DNA of 64,000 nt, from contig JBDSEV010000075.1 of assembly GCA_039919885.1 (NCBI GenBank), positions 1 to 64,000 on the forward strand. Direction: 5' to 3'. The notes beneath the pieces were generated by a model. It was not told the DNA's origin and ran no database searches. It was given only the letters and a program-made list of their open reading frames with translations. The stretch's first letter is position 1, and each line of letters begins with the position of its first letter. This DNA comes from JACMLD01 sp039919885. Its GTDB lineage: Bacteria; Bacteroidota; Bacteroidia; Chitinophagales; Chitinophagaceae. Below are positions 34,583 to 44,266 of this stretch, one piece after another. A program made the position numbers and the translations under genes.

Positions 34583-35707
34583 TTATGTTAAATTGATTTT
34601 CTTTCCGGTAGCGGCAGCTTCATAAATACTCATTAGTATTTTCATATCCCGCAAACCTTCCATGCCATTAATATCCTCAGGAAATTTTCCTGTTTCAAGA
34701 AATGATTTGCAAATTCCTTCCATCATAACTGTCTGGTGATGCACCACTGGCATGTTCAGAGGTCCGGCACTGGTGGATCCCTTGATGGGCCCATAGCTGT
34801 ACGCAGGACCAAGTTGTAACCAGCCCTTGGTTGCAGAAACATATAACTGCTCTACGTTTGACCGGTAAGAACTGAAACCATTTACCGTAGCGTGACCAGG
34901 AAACTGCAACTGCCAGGAGATGGATTGCTCCACATCTTTAAACACCGCCGGATCAGTAATTGGTCCGTACTGGGCAGTTACTGAAAGCGGTTCCTCACCT
35001 GTTACATATCGGGCCGCCTGCACACAGTATATACCAACATCCATAAGGGGGCCGCCACCTGCCATGTCTTTTTTCAAACGCCACTGCGTAGGGTCGCCAA
35101 TGTTAAATCCAAAGTTTGTTTGTACAAATCTGACATCGCCCACCACTTTTTCGCGGCATTGACGCACAATTTCTTTGGTGAATGGTTCAAAATGCATCCT
35201 GTACCCGATGCCCAACTGAACATTGGCGTCTTTGCAAGCCTTAATCATGTCTTCAGCATCTTTTACGGAGGTAGACATTGGTTTTTCACACATTACATGT
35301 TTGCCTGCTTTGGCGGACCTGATTACAAATTCTTTGTGCATGGAATTGGGCAGCACCACGTATATAATGTCGATATCCTTATTTTTTGCTATCTCATCAA
35401 AATTCTGGTAATTGTAAATATTTTTTTTATCGAGGTTGTATTTCTTTGCCCATTCATCGGCCTTTGCAGGTGTGCCGGTAACAATACCCGCGAGGTAACA
35501 ATTGCTTGTTTTTTCCAAAGCGACTGCCAGCTGATTTTTTGCATAGCTGCCGAGTCCTACCAACGCCACGCCAAGTTTCTTTGTGTCACGGGGGATGGTT
35601 GTAACGGGCGTGGCCAACGCATCGGCTACGGTAAGTGAGGCGATTGTTACACCAAGACCACCACTAAGTTTTTGAATAAAATCACGACGGGATTGATTGT
35701 TAGGCAT
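34583..35707 (-). CDS. Gfo/Idh/MocA family oxidoreductase, Tat-type
   Basis: 374 residues with a twin-arginine signal SRRDFIQKLSGG followed by a hydrophobic stretch to ADALA. The Rossmann part shows LGVALVGLGSYAKNQLAVALEK, IIYVVLPNSMHKEFVIRSAKAG and the EKPMSTS motif carrying the catalytic Lys. The C-terminal domain carries DVGIYCVQAARYVTGEEP, the family's metal-free substrate-side helix. Probably a periplasmic sugar oxidoreductase. It is one of two Gfo/Idh genes in the window, with the other at 31043. Confidence 0.9.
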   Translation of the reverse strand: MPNNQSRRDFIQKLSGGLGVTIASLTVADALATPVTTIPRDTKKLGVALVGLGSYAKNQLAVALEKTSNCYLAGIVTGTPAKADEWAKKYNLDKKNIYNYQNFDEIAKNKDIDIIYVVLPNSMHKEFVIRSAKAGKHVMCEKPMSTSVKDAEDMIKACKDANVQLGIGYRMHFEPFTKEIVRQCREKVVGDVRFVQTNFGFNIGDPTQWRLKKDMAGGGPLMDVGIYCVQAARYVTGEEPLSVTAQYGPITDPAVFKDVEQSISWQLQFPGHATVNGFSSYRSNVEQLYVSATKGWLQLGPAYSYGPIKGSTSAGPLNMPVVHHQTVMMEGICKSFLETGKFPEDINGMEGLRDMKILMSIYEAAATGKKINLT

Positions 35708-36185
35708 AGCTGTAAATTGAAGGAAGTTAATAATCCTGTAATTTAGGGATTAGTAAGGACATTGGCGCGACACCAGCACTGAATTACAAATCCATGGAGC
35801 ATAGCCCCATCTTTTTATTCCTACACATCGTATCGTCTTCGTTATAGGGCACCAATTTTAACGTGGTTTTTTTCGTCCATCCTGCAAATTTCTTACTGCT
35901 GACTGGCGAAGCATTTTTTGGTGTGCCGGTTTGCCTGCAAGATAGCTGGCAGCATGTAGCGGCATAATACTTTCTATTATTTAGACGGGGTTTGAAATAG
36001 CATTTTTTATGCGTATGCCTTCATGGGTAACGCCGGTGATTGTTAGAAATAGGGTTGGGCAAAACGAACGCAATTGGGTATTTGCGCTAACGAATAAGCA
36101 TCGGTAAAAAAACTGTATCGCTTACCAGTATTTGGTTCGTACTTGTTAGAATTTTATTATTTTTATTGAATATAAAAAAGTGCAT
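35708..36185. other. Intergenic region
   Basis: About 480 bases between divergent genes (Gfo/Idh on minus, DUF4412 on plus). It must hold both promoters; AT-rich just before 36186, but no TAnnTTTG box in a good position was found. Confidence 0.45.
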
Positions 36186-37013
36186 ATGAAAAAAATATTG
36201 CTGTTCGCATGCCTGCTTGGTTCGCTGACCTCTTTTACGCAGGCTTTCGAGGGAACTATCACCTGGGCGATAAAAACAGACCTGACCGATCCGACGCAAA
36301 AAGCATCGATGGAAAAACTGCAGCAACAGATGAATGATCCTGCCAAACAGGATGAAATGAAAAAAATGCAGGAACGAATGAATAGTCCTGAAATGAAGAC
36401 GATGATGGAGAAAAATCCGCAGATGAAAGCCCAAATGGAAAATATGATGAAGATGATGCAGGGCGGCGGCCTCACTTCCCTACTTCCAAAAAGTTTTACG
36501 CTGAAAGCAAAAGGTAATAATACGTTGACTAAAATGGATGGTGGCGTGGCACCAATGGAAATATTGTTTCTTCAGGATAAAGGCACTTCGTATATGCTTG
36601 ACCGAAAGGCAAAAACATATTCCGTGCTGCCTGCCAGTACTACGGGCGGAAGCCGCGACAGCTTGCGTGCCAAAGTGACTAAAACCGGCGAAACGATGAA
36701 AGTCCTGAACTATAACTGTACGAAATATATTGTAGCCTTGTCAACAACTAAAGGGACCCTCAATCAGATCTTCTGGACGACTACTGAAATCAAAGGACTC
36801 GATATGAAAAGGTTCACAAAACAAAACACGGGCAACAACGGCCAGGCAATGTATTATGACGGCCTGGCAGGTATCGCGTTGAGAATTGAGATGGTGACCG
36901 CGCAAATGAACATGGTTATGGAAGTAAGCGAAATTAAAAGAGAAACACTGCCAGCAGCGGATTTTAGCATACCGGCTGATTTTAAAGAAACAAAAAATCC
37001 GTACGTTAAATAG
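36186..37013 (+). CDS. DUF4412 domain protein
   Basis: 275 residues from the ATG at 36186 (a GTG two codons upstream is rejected). Signal peptide ends near TQAF. A Met/Gln/Lys-rich helical stretch follows (about 40-95, with repeated NDPAKQDEMKKMQERMN-like segments). Then comes a beta domain typical of DUF4412 (LPKSFTLKAKGNNTLTKMDGG, YMLDRKAKTYSVLP, KVLNYNCTKYIVAL). Secreted or periplasmic; role unknown. Single gene. Confidence 0.82.
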   Translation: MKKILLFACLLGSLTSFTQAFEGTITWAIKTDLTDPTQKASMEKLQQQMNDPAKQDEMKKMQERMNSPEMKTMMEKNPQMKAQMENMMKMMQGGGLTSLLPKSFTLKAKGNNTLTKMDGGVAPMEILFLQDKGTSYMLDRKAKTYSVLPASTTGGSRDSLRAKVTKTGETMKVLNYNCTKYIVALSTTKGTLNQIFWTTTEIKGLDMKRFTKQNTGNNGQAMYYDGLAGIALRIEMVTAQMNMVMEVSEIKRETLPAADFSIPADFKETKNPYVK

Positions 37014-37215
37014 GTGGATTAAAGTTTTTTTTCTAAAATAAATTATTAATAAATTATTGGTTAAGCCATTCATTGCATCGACGTGTATGGCGGGTTACAT
37101 CTATTTTTTTGCTAAAAATTGTTTTGACCAGGCGTATTAATTTTTTTAATGCTAACTAAAATTTTTGAGCGGGGCTGGTTTTAAAAATTTCCTTAAATTG
37201 CATCAAAAGAAAATT
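37014..37215. other. Intergenic region before the small Pro-rich ORF
   Basis: AT-rich, no gene. TTAAATTGC at about 37192-37200 resembles a weak -7 box for the ORF at 37216. Confidence 0.35.
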
Positions 37216-37299
37216 ATGCCAGGTCCAAAGCCAGAAATAGATCCGCAACCAACACAGCCAACACAACCACCTGTAATCAGAATTAGTAGCCTTGATTAG
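37216..37299 (+). CDS. 27-residue Pro-rich small ORF
   Basis: ATG 37216 to TAG 37297-37299 encodes MPGPKPEIDPQPTQPTQPPV followed by IRISSLD. Pro makes up about a third of the residues. It has no other supported gene overlapping it. I recall similar short PxPxPE-type proteins in other Chitinophagaceae, but cannot prove it. If real it would be a small proline-rich peptide of unknown role. Confidence 0.4.
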   Translation: MPGPKPEIDPQPTQPTQPPVIRISSLD

Positions 37300-37489
37300 A
37301 CGTAACAGTTCATTTTAAGATTGAGCTGGTACCAGGTATAAACTTTCTTCAGCATTGGTTTAGTGTGCGCCAATTCAAATCTATTCCTTCTTTTATCCGC
37401 TGCAAGTGGCAGTTTCAGGATGGTTCACTTGTGTGCCTGAACGATAACCCATCTTCTGGCATGTTGGTTTTCGGGTACTAGCATGCAGT
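37300..37489. other. Intergenic region
   Basis: 190 bases downstream of the small ORF and of the GH9 gene's 3' end. No hairpin with a T-run recognised. Confidence 0.4.
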
Positions 37490-39937
37490 TTACTGTTTCA
37501 CAATTTTTATTCGCTCAGTTTTACCGCCACCATCCACCTGCAGCCAGTACATGCCGGCAGGTTGGTTAGCGATGCTGATGGTCCTGGAGTAGTTGCCGGA
37601 TGATTGCTGCCACTGTTCCCTTAGTATTATTTTTCCCGCGATATCAATCAGCTTTATTTCAATCAGGCGGTTCGCAGACGCATAGCCACTCAGCGTACAT
37701 TCACTCTTCACAGGGTTGGGATAAACGGCCAGCCGATCTTTGTCATTGCCGTCGCGAATGGTGATAGTGGGAGCGTACTTAACGGAACCCTGCAGTGTAG
37801 TTAGTTTAATTCGGTAATAGAGGGTACCCTGCCGCGATTCCGGCGCATCGTCGGTGGCAGAATAGTTAGCTTTTGCCGGTACCGCAGTCACCTGGCCAAT
37901 ACCAGTAAAATCTATCCTGTTTGCTGAACGCTGAATATCAAAATATTTAGCATTGCCCGGGTCGGCCGTCTCCCATTTTAATGCCACACCAGTTGTATTA
38001 CGTACACCAGTAAGCGCAATTCCGTGCAGCGGCAGTGCGGCCTGGGTGGCCGTTGCCATGGTTCTTACCAGCAAACTGATATAGGCAGACTGGGTGTAGA
38101 TACCGGCCTCGGTGATTTCCCAGGAGTTTTCATTGTAGCTGCCATTCCAGCCCGTATTCCACTCACGAAAGCTTTTTTGGGCCGGCTGTCCGCCAGGCGG
38201 ATTAATGGCCGGGACTGAAAAGTTTTTATTTGGTCCACCTGGCAGGTAGCCGGGGGGTGGTCCGTACAACGATTCAAAAACATTATCCCACGGCGTACCA
38301 TCGCCGAACCAGCTATGGTAAAATTCGTTTACACTGCTGTCTGCCCCAAAAGCATACATATTAGTCAGCATTACTTTTCCCATTGGGTTAACGCCATGAA
38401 ACCAATGCAGGTAAGCGGATCCTATTTCTTTGTATAAAGCAGCATTTGCAGGGTTGATATTAAATGTAGCAAAATCAAAATTATCCATGCCTGCACTGGC
38501 TTTTGTTTCATTACTCCCCCAGGTATACTGATCATCGGGCATGGATGAACGGTACAAATCTGTCTGGCTGTTATAATCGTTAATACTCATCACGCCATTC
38601 TGCCCCGCTTTACTGGTGAGAATATTGTTCTTTACCGCGGGTGTTGCGCCTGGCAAGGTTGTGTAACGCAGCAGCGCCCGCTGCACCGGCTGATAATACG
38701 GACCCCACCATGAAAAGCCAATTGGCCTTGCATTGCCATACTGCGCATCAAATACGGTACGGTAAGCAATATTGCCGGTGGCTTCATACAAATAGGCGGC
38801 TGCGGTAACCACCAGTTCTTTTTGCGCAGATTCGTCTGCGTCTGCATCACCCGATACAATATTCTGATCATCACAGGATGTTTCAAAAACTGAAAAATTA
38901 TTGGTGGTCACCGCTGCCCGGTTCCATGCATCGGTAGCCCTGGTAAGCAAATCGTTTCCATAGGTTGTCATGGCTGCATTGCCCAATGATTTATAAACAA
39001 TGGATGCCAGCGCAAAATTGGCTGCGCCTGTTAATGTTGCGGAAGTACATTCCGGTACGTAATACCGCGGGTTGTGGTCGGAACTGGGCGGAGAGGCGGC
39101 ATTATAGTTGTCAGCACCAACTTTTAGGAACAAGCCATGGGTACCTGTTGCATCCTGCATACGGGTGAGCCAGTCGAGTTCGTATTTTACTTCATCCAGC
39201 AGATCAGGAATCCCATTACCCGATTCAGGAATATTGTAATCATCCGTAAAATAAACGGGATGCATGCGGTAGGTTTCCAGCAGGTTGCAGATGGGTACGA
39301 TCGTGAAAGTGGTGTATTTATTACAGTCACCGGCGTCAAACCATCCACCGTGCAGATCCCTGGCCGTTGCCGCATTCGTTTTATCCCATCGTGAACGCGC
39401 TGCATAGTCCTGGTTGGGTCCGCCAAAAGCAGCCGCGTCCTGCCACCTGGCATCGGTGTAGGGCGGTTGTTTCGCAAAATTGACACGTTGGTAATAATAC
39501 ATGCGCACCGCTTGTTTCAGCACATTGTTGTACACGTTGGCATTGATTTCGAAACGATAGGAGGCCACGTTGTTGGCAAGGTCGAAAACATAGTAAGACC
39601 CGGGCGTAACCACGGTACTGAAATCAAACCACCATCCTTTATCACCGCTTTGGGCTTGTGTTGCGCCCGCTTTCCAGCTAACCAATGTGCCCGTAAAAAC
39701 AACCGCATCACTCGTCCAGTTGCGCACCTGGTATTGGTTGGGTCCAACACCTGGCGAAAATGATTCTGCGGCATTGTACCCGGTTTGCGGGTCCACAATA
39801 ACGGCTACTTTTTTATCATCCGGCAAATAGCCAAACTGGTCAATTTTAATATGTTTAGAGAAAGAGCCGGGCGGCCTAGCGGCGGACAATAAAAAACTGA
39901 ATATTGCCAGAACTATCAGGCTATAGCGTATACTCAT
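37490..39937 (-). CDS. Glycoside hydrolase family 9 cellulase with type IX sorting domain
   Basis: 815 residues in three parts. After the signal peptide comes an Ig-like cellulase N-domain (about 28-135, IKIDQFGYLPDDKKVAVIVD). The GH9 catalytic domain runs from about 135 to 625, with the catalytic Asp pair in DAGD (201-204) and the acid Glu in the WEITEAG region (607-610). A fibronectin-like stretch leads into a C-terminal type IX secretion sorting domain (about 735-815, starting LAVYPNP). The enzyme probably cleaves internal beta-1,4-glucan bonds and is exported across the outer membrane by T9SS. Single gene. Confidence 0.93.
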   Translation of the reverse strand: MSIRYSLIVLAIFSFLLSAARPPGSFSKHIKIDQFGYLPDDKKVAVIVDPQTGYNAAESFSPGVGPNQYQVRNWTSDAVVFTGTLVSWKAGATQAQSGDKGWWFDFSTVVTPGSYYVFDLANNVASYRFEINANVYNNVLKQAVRMYYYQRVNFAKQPPYTDARWQDAAAFGGPNQDYAARSRWDKTNAATARDLHGGWFDAGDCNKYTTFTIVPICNLLETYRMHPVYFTDDYNIPESGNGIPDLLDEVKYELDWLTRMQDATGTHGLFLKVGADNYNAASPPSSDHNPRYYVPECTSATLTGAANFALASIVYKSLGNAAMTTYGNDLLTRATDAWNRAAVTTNNFSVFETSCDDQNIVSGDADADESAQKELVVTAAAYLYEATGNIAYRTVFDAQYGNARPIGFSWWGPYYQPVQRALLRYTTLPGATPAVKNNILTSKAGQNGVMSINDYNSQTDLYRSSMPDDQYTWGSNETKASAGMDNFDFATFNINPANAALYKEIGSAYLHWFHGVNPMGKVMLTNMYAFGADSSVNEFYHSWFGDGTPWDNVFESLYGPPPGYLPGGPNKNFSVPAINPPGGQPAQKSFREWNTGWNGSYNENSWEITEAGIYTQSAYISLLVRTMATATQAALPLHGIALTGVRNTTGVALKWETADPGNAKYFDIQRSANRIDFTGIGQVTAVPAKANYSATDDAPESRQGTLYYRIKLTTLQGSVKYAPTITIRDGNDKDRLAVYPNPVKSECTLSGYASANRLIEIKLIDIAGKIILREQWQQSSGNYSRTISIANQPAGMYWLQVDGGGKTERIKIVKQ

Positions 39938-40146
39938 AAAGCAGTTTTATTTTTGGTGGGAGTCTTAGTATGAAACGGCAGGGGATTGCCATATGGCAAA
40001 AAACATGCCACCTAAAATCTAATTTTGGGACGAAAATCTTTGAAAGCAGGTACTCATTGCGGAGTCCATCCAAAACAACGGGAAGCTGCAAAGAATGCGG
40101 GAAGTTTTACAAATAGCGTAATTTCAGGACACAATAATAATTAAAC

Positions 40147-40506
40147 ATGGCAAGCTCTTCACTCCTTGGTACAGACGAATTACCATCCGTTGTACCAACC
40201 TCCGATGAAAAAACAATGGCGCTGATCGCACACATTGTTACACTGGTGTCCAATTTTATAGCACCGTTGATTATCTACTTTGTAAAAAAAGATGAATCGT
40301 CTTTTGTGGCAGCACATGCAAAAGAGTCGCTTAATTTTCAGATTACCATACTCATTATTGCAGTGATCCTGGTACTAAGCATCGTCGGCATTTTGCTTTT
40401 ATGGCTGGTAGGCATTTATGCATTTGTGCTGGTAATTATCGCCACTATCAGGGCTAGTGAGGGAAAGCTGTACCGGTACCCGTTCTGTATCCGGTTTATA
40501 AAATAG
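40147..40506 (+). CDS. DUF4870 domain membrane protein
   Basis: 119 residues. A soluble start (to about 22) is followed by hydrophobic helices near 27-48, 66-85 and 86-108. The family motif is SFVAAHAKESLNFQITI between the first and second helix, and the C-terminus GKLYRYPFCIRFIK is typical of DUF4870. Function unknown. Convergent with the serine hydrolase gene. Confidence 0.88.
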   Translation: MASSSLLGTDELPSVVPTSDEKTMALIAHIVTLVSNFIAPLIIYFVKKDESSFVAAHAKESLNFQITILIIAVILVLSIVGILLLWLVGIYAFVLVIIATIRASEGKLYRYPFCIRFIK

Positions 40507-40547
40507 TATTTCGTGACGCGGTCCGCTGCGCGGTTGAATTAAACGTA

Positions 40548-41633
40548 TCAAAAGTCTTTGTCCATCCATTGCAATGCCCACCAGGTTTGGGTACCGAAAT
40601 AATAATTGAGTACTTCGGGCATTACGTTTAAACCGTTTTCACTATTGGTAAAATAAACAATGCTGTTATTTTTTTCAGGGAAGGCCATAAAAAAGCATTT
40701 GAAATCACCATTGTCGCCCCAGTGCCAGATAGCCGTTCCTGGTGTATTCCTTTGTATACCCACGCCCAGTCCCCATGAAATATGACTGGCTGCTTCACTG
40801 CGGGGTATATTATTTTTACTGATGCTTACGGTATCACTGATCATCAGCTGCCGGGTCGTTTCGCTCAATCCGTTACCGGTAGCAAGCGCGTGTAAGAAAT
40901 TGTGGTAGTCACTGGCGGTTGTAAGCAGTGAATAGGCCGCGGCGGTAAAAAAAGGCTCGTTGCGGGCTGTAACGTCACCGTCTTTATTGTGGCCGTATGC
41001 ACCACTGGTGTCAAATGATCGCTGCCAGAGAAAACTACTGGAAGTCATCTGCAATGGAATAAATACTTCCTGCTGGGCAATTTTCTCCAGCGATTGTTTC
41101 CATATACTTTCTACCGCGTATTGCAGGTACATAAATCCTTCACCGGAATACGACCAGCTGCTACCCGGAACAAAACTTGTTTTTAACGGCGACCTGAACC
41201 ATTGTTTTGCTGTAGGATTCAATACCCAATTCGGAAAGCCCGTTTGGTGATGCAGCACCATACGGGCCGTTATTTTTTGCGCAGCTGTGTCTGCTTTGAT
41301 GCGGTCGTATTGGTAGTAGTTCCACAAGGGCGTGTCTAATGAAATCATTTTCCTGTCCACCATTTTCAAAACAATATACGCTAGTACAACCTTGCCCAGC
41401 GATGCGGCCTGGAAAACAGTGCTGCCGTTCACCTTTCCCGCTTCGTCTGCATTTGATTTGCCGTAATTATAGGCATGCGTTTTATTGTTACTATGCGCCA
41501 CTATTTGAACACCGGTAACTTTTCCCCTGGCAAAAATGCTGTCCAAAGCTGGTTGTGAAAAACTGCCCATCGGCATTGCTGCAAATGAAAGGTAAAAGAG
41601 GATTTTCAGATTTTTATTGATACGTGGGTTCAT
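40548..41633 (-). CDS. Serine hydrolase, class C beta-lactamase/PBP4* family
   Basis: 361 residues with a signal peptide (to about 27). The active-site SxxK is SLGK at 78-81, the YxN-type motif is YSG at 162-164, and the third motif is HWGDNGDFK near 310. The YSG form is common in the esterase and D-aminopeptidase branch, so a beta-lactam role is not implied. Probably a periplasmic esterase or peptidase. Single gene. Confidence 0.87.
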   Translation of the reverse strand: MNPRINKNLKILFYLSFAAMPMGSFSQPALDSIFARGKVTGVQIVAHSNNKTHAYNYGKSNADEAGKVNGSTVFQAASLGKVVLAYIVLKMVDRKMISLDTPLWNYYQYDRIKADTAAQKITARMVLHHQTGFPNWVLNPTAKQWFRSPLKTSFVPGSSWSYSGEGFMYLQYAVESIWKQSLEKIAQQEVFIPLQMTSSSFLWQRSFDTSGAYGHNKDGDVTARNEPFFTAAAYSLLTTASDYHNFLHALATGNGLSETTRQLMISDTVSISKNNIPRSEAASHISWGLGVGIQRNTPGTAIWHWGDNGDFKCFFMAFPEKNNSIVYFTNSENGLNVMPEVLNYYFGTQTWWALQWMDKDF

Positions 41634-42014
41634 GCAGCTGGAATTATTTTGCTAAGGTAAGTTAGAATGCCGGCGTATAATTGCTCGTAAACAGCAATCA
41701 CTGGTAACTTTTTTGCTGTAATTTTTTGATAAAAGTAAGGTCCTCAAATCAAAGGAACCGGTTTTTAACAGGCAGTACTTTTACATTTCCGGATGCAACA
41801 GGTATACCCGTCATCAGCGAAATATAATCCCGGTACCAGGTTGTTGATCTGAACAAATGGTAAAAGAAGAATTTATATTTTGCTTGTCAATGGTAAAGCT
41901 TTTCGGTATTAAGGAATAGATCTTCAGTTGATATCCCGGCGGCGGTGCTCACGTTGTTCATTTCAGGGTCTTTCCGGAGCTGTCGCATCAGGTGCCGGCT
42001 GATAACTTTGTGCC
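41634..42014. other. Intergenic region upstream of the thiolase gene
   Basis: About 380 bases between divergent genes. It holds the promoters of the serine hydrolase (minus) and of the thiolase, whose -7 box is at its end. Nothing else recognised. Confidence 0.45.
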
Positions 42015-42022
42015 TATCTTTG
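42015..42022 (+). promoter_or_regulatory. -7 box TATCTTTG of the thiolase gene
   Basis: Matches TAnnTTTG and ends 4 bases before the ATG at 42027. If used, transcription would start at or next to the start codon (leaderless). Confidence 0.55.
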
Positions 42023-42026
42023 CACC

Positions 42027-43208
42027 ATGAAAGAAGTAGTGATTATAGCCGCCGTGAGAACCCCGATTGGCAGTTTTGGCGGGTCATTGAAATCCATGTC
42101 TGCAACTCAGTTGGGGGCAGCGGCCATCCGCGGAGCGCTGGCCAAAGCGGGTATAGCGCCTGCCCTGGTACAGGATGTGTTAATGGGCTGCGTTATACAG
42201 GCCAACCTGGGGCAGGCACCCGCGCGGCAGGCAGCAAAACTGGCAGGTTTACCCAACGAGGTAAATTGTACTACAGTAAATAAAGTTTGTGCCAGTGGCA
42301 TGAAAGCAATTTCGCAGGCAGCGCAAAGCATTGCCTTGGGGGATGCGGATATTGTAGTGGCCGGTGGCATGGAAAGCATGAGTAATATCCCTTTTTATTC
42401 AGAACACCTCCGTTGGGGCAATAAATATGGAAACACTACCATGGTGGATGGGTTGGTGAGAGACGGCCTTACGGATGTATACGATGGTAAAGCCATGGGT
42501 TTTGCGGGCGAACTATGTGCCAGCACTTGCGGCATCAGCCGCGAGGAACAGGATGCATTTGCGATAGCGAGTTACAAACGCAGTCAGCTCGCATGGGAAA
42601 AAGGCCTGTTTGCCAACGAAGTAATCCCTGTCGAAATTGCGCAACGCAAAGGCGAGCCAGTGGTATTCTCAAAAGACGAAGAACCCTATAATGTGAAGTT
42701 TGATAAGATTGCGGGCCTGGCACCGGCGTTTGACAAAGCAGGTACCGTAACTGCAGCCAATGCTTCCACGCTGAATGATGGCGCCGCGGCTTTAGTGCTG
42801 ATGAGTAAAGAAAAAGCAACTGCGCTGGGCCTGCAGCCAATTGCCAGGATACTTTCTTATGCAGATGCAGAACAGGCACCGGAATGGTTTACTACCAGTC
42901 CCAGCATTGCTGTACCGAAGGCGGTTGCCAAGGCAGGGTTGCAGATGGATGACATCAGCTATTGGGAACTCAACGAAGCATTCGCCGTGGTTGGCATCGA
43001 AAACAGCCGCCGCATGAAACTGGACCCCTCCAAAGTAAATGTGCACGGCGGCGCAGTGAGTATGGGGCATCCATTGGGTGCGAGTGGAGCAAGAATTATT
43101 GTAACATTGATAAACGTTTTGAAAGCCAACAATGCAAAATACGGCGCAGCAGGAATATGCAATGGAGGTGGCGGCGCCAGCGCCATGGTAATTGAAAATA
43201 TCGTTTAG
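42027..43208 (+). CDS. Acetyl-CoA C-acyltransferase (thiolase)
   Basis: 393 residues, the usual length of the family. The acylated Cys is Cys 88 in NKVCASGMKA; the general base His 348 lies in SMGHPLGASGAR and the second Cys 378 in CNGGGGASAMV. Together these are the three thiolase active-site blocks. It either condenses two acetyl-CoA units or cleaves 3-ketoacyl-CoA; the direction cannot be read from sequence. It stands alone, without other beta-oxidation genes nearby. Confidence 0.95.
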   Translation: MKEVVIIAAVRTPIGSFGGSLKSMSATQLGAAAIRGALAKAGIAPALVQDVLMGCVIQANLGQAPARQAAKLAGLPNEVNCTTVNKVCASGMKAISQAAQSIALGDADIVVAGGMESMSNIPFYSEHLRWGNKYGNTTMVDGLVRDGLTDVYDGKAMGFAGELCASTCGISREEQDAFAIASYKRSQLAWEKGLFANEVIPVEIAQRKGEPVVFSKDEEPYNVKFDKIAGLAPAFDKAGTVTAANASTLNDGAAALVLMSKEKATALGLQPIARILSYADAEQAPEWFTTSPSIAVPKAVAKAGLQMDDISYWELNEAFAVVGIENSRRMKLDPSKVNVHGGAVSMGHPLGASGARIIVTLINVLKANNAKYGAAGICNGGGGASAMVIENIV

Positions 43209-43529
43209 TCGTTTTTCAAACGTCGCTACATTCATCGCTGCAACAGCAAGTCATATTTTAATCCCCGGTTATTAGACAGCAATAAGGCTGCCCCTTTGCC
43301 TCCTTTTTAAGGTAAAATATTGCCGGCCCATATGCATGGTTTCCCTGGTGTAACCGCGGGTTCGGCCAACGCGTGAATAAAACAAAATTCCCAGTCAATC
43401 CAGTCAATCTTAAATTATTATTTTCACCACTTACGAGGTTGGCCCGTGTATAAACTTCCGCGTATTGATGGGCTAAAAAATAGTTAGAAAATTGACTCGC
43501 AGCACAATAAAATATAATCTTTATACTCC
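43209..43529. other. Intergenic region
   Basis: About 320 bases downstream of the thiolase gene, ending at the promoter at 43530. No terminator with a clear T-run and no gene recognised. Confidence 0.45.
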
Positions 43530-43560
43530 TTGCAGCATTTAGCGGCCAGATCTATATTTG
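43530..43560 (+). promoter_or_regulatory. Bacteroidota promoter with -33 and -7 elements
   Basis: TTG at 43530-43532 and TATATTTG at 43553-43560 are separated by 20 bases, the expected spacing of the Bacteroidota sigma factor. The ATG at 43596 follows 35 bases later. Confidence 0.7.
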
Positions 43561-43595
43561 ACGCATCAGTTATTTTAACCCTCATATCCCTGAAC

Positions 43596-44189
43596 ATGAA
43601 AAAAAAATTATTTATTGTTACCGTACTTTCATTTATTGGTGCTACAGGTTTTTCGCAAAGTTTTATGCATGGCGCCGGTTTGAATATTTTTGTAGCCACT
43701 GCAGCCGGCGGTAAAGCAGCCGTTAATGGCGGTATTACCTATTCGCCACGGTTTAATTTTATAGAACAGGATAACATGTCAGTGTCGGTGGGCATTCCGT
43801 TTACCATTGGCGTTTCCGGCAGCTACAGTTCCAACTATAACAGCCAGTATGGTAGTAATTCAAGCAACACGATTAGTGTAATTTTCAATGCACCGTTGCT
43901 GATCAACCTGAACATGGGCGCTGGTGCAACAAAAGAAACAGAAAGCCGGTTTGGTTATTTTGTCGGGGCGGGTTTTGGATATCACCACGGCAGCTATAAC
44001 TTATCTGATATTGTATACGACGAGCCCGTGGCAACCAAATTTAGCACAACGGGACCTGTGGGTAATGCAGGTATGCGTTTTGCCGTTGGGCGCGGTGCGC
44101 ACAATGTAGAAGTAAGGTTTCAGTACATGAAAGGCCTTAACGATGTAAAACCCAATATATTCAGTGTAGGTGCGGCATTTAATTTCTAA
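43596..44189 (+). CDS. Outer membrane beta-barrel protein
   Basis: 197 residues from the ATG at 43596 (signal peptide MKKKLFIVTVLSFIGATGFSQ). The mature part is strand-rich (GAGLNIFVATAAGGKAAVN, MSVSVGIPFTIGVSGSYS, FGYFVGAGFGYHHGSYN) and closes with FSVGAAFNF, the C-terminal Phe typical of outer-membrane barrels. Family unknown. It has the clearest promoter in the window. Confidence 0.8.
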   Translation: MKKKLFIVTVLSFIGATGFSQSFMHGAGLNIFVATAAGGKAAVNGGITYSPRFNFIEQDNMSVSVGIPFTIGVSGSYSSNYNSQYGSNSSNTISVIFNAPLLINLNMGAGATKETESRFGYFVGAGFGYHHGSYNLSDIVYDEPVATKFSTTGPVGNAGMRFAVGRGAHNVEVRFQYMKGLNDVKPNIFSVGAAFNF

Positions 44190-44266
44190 ATCTGCTTGTT
44201 GAATAAACAATAAACGCTTCCGGAACGGGGCATTTTTTATTTCGCACTGAATTATTAGCTTGCAGC

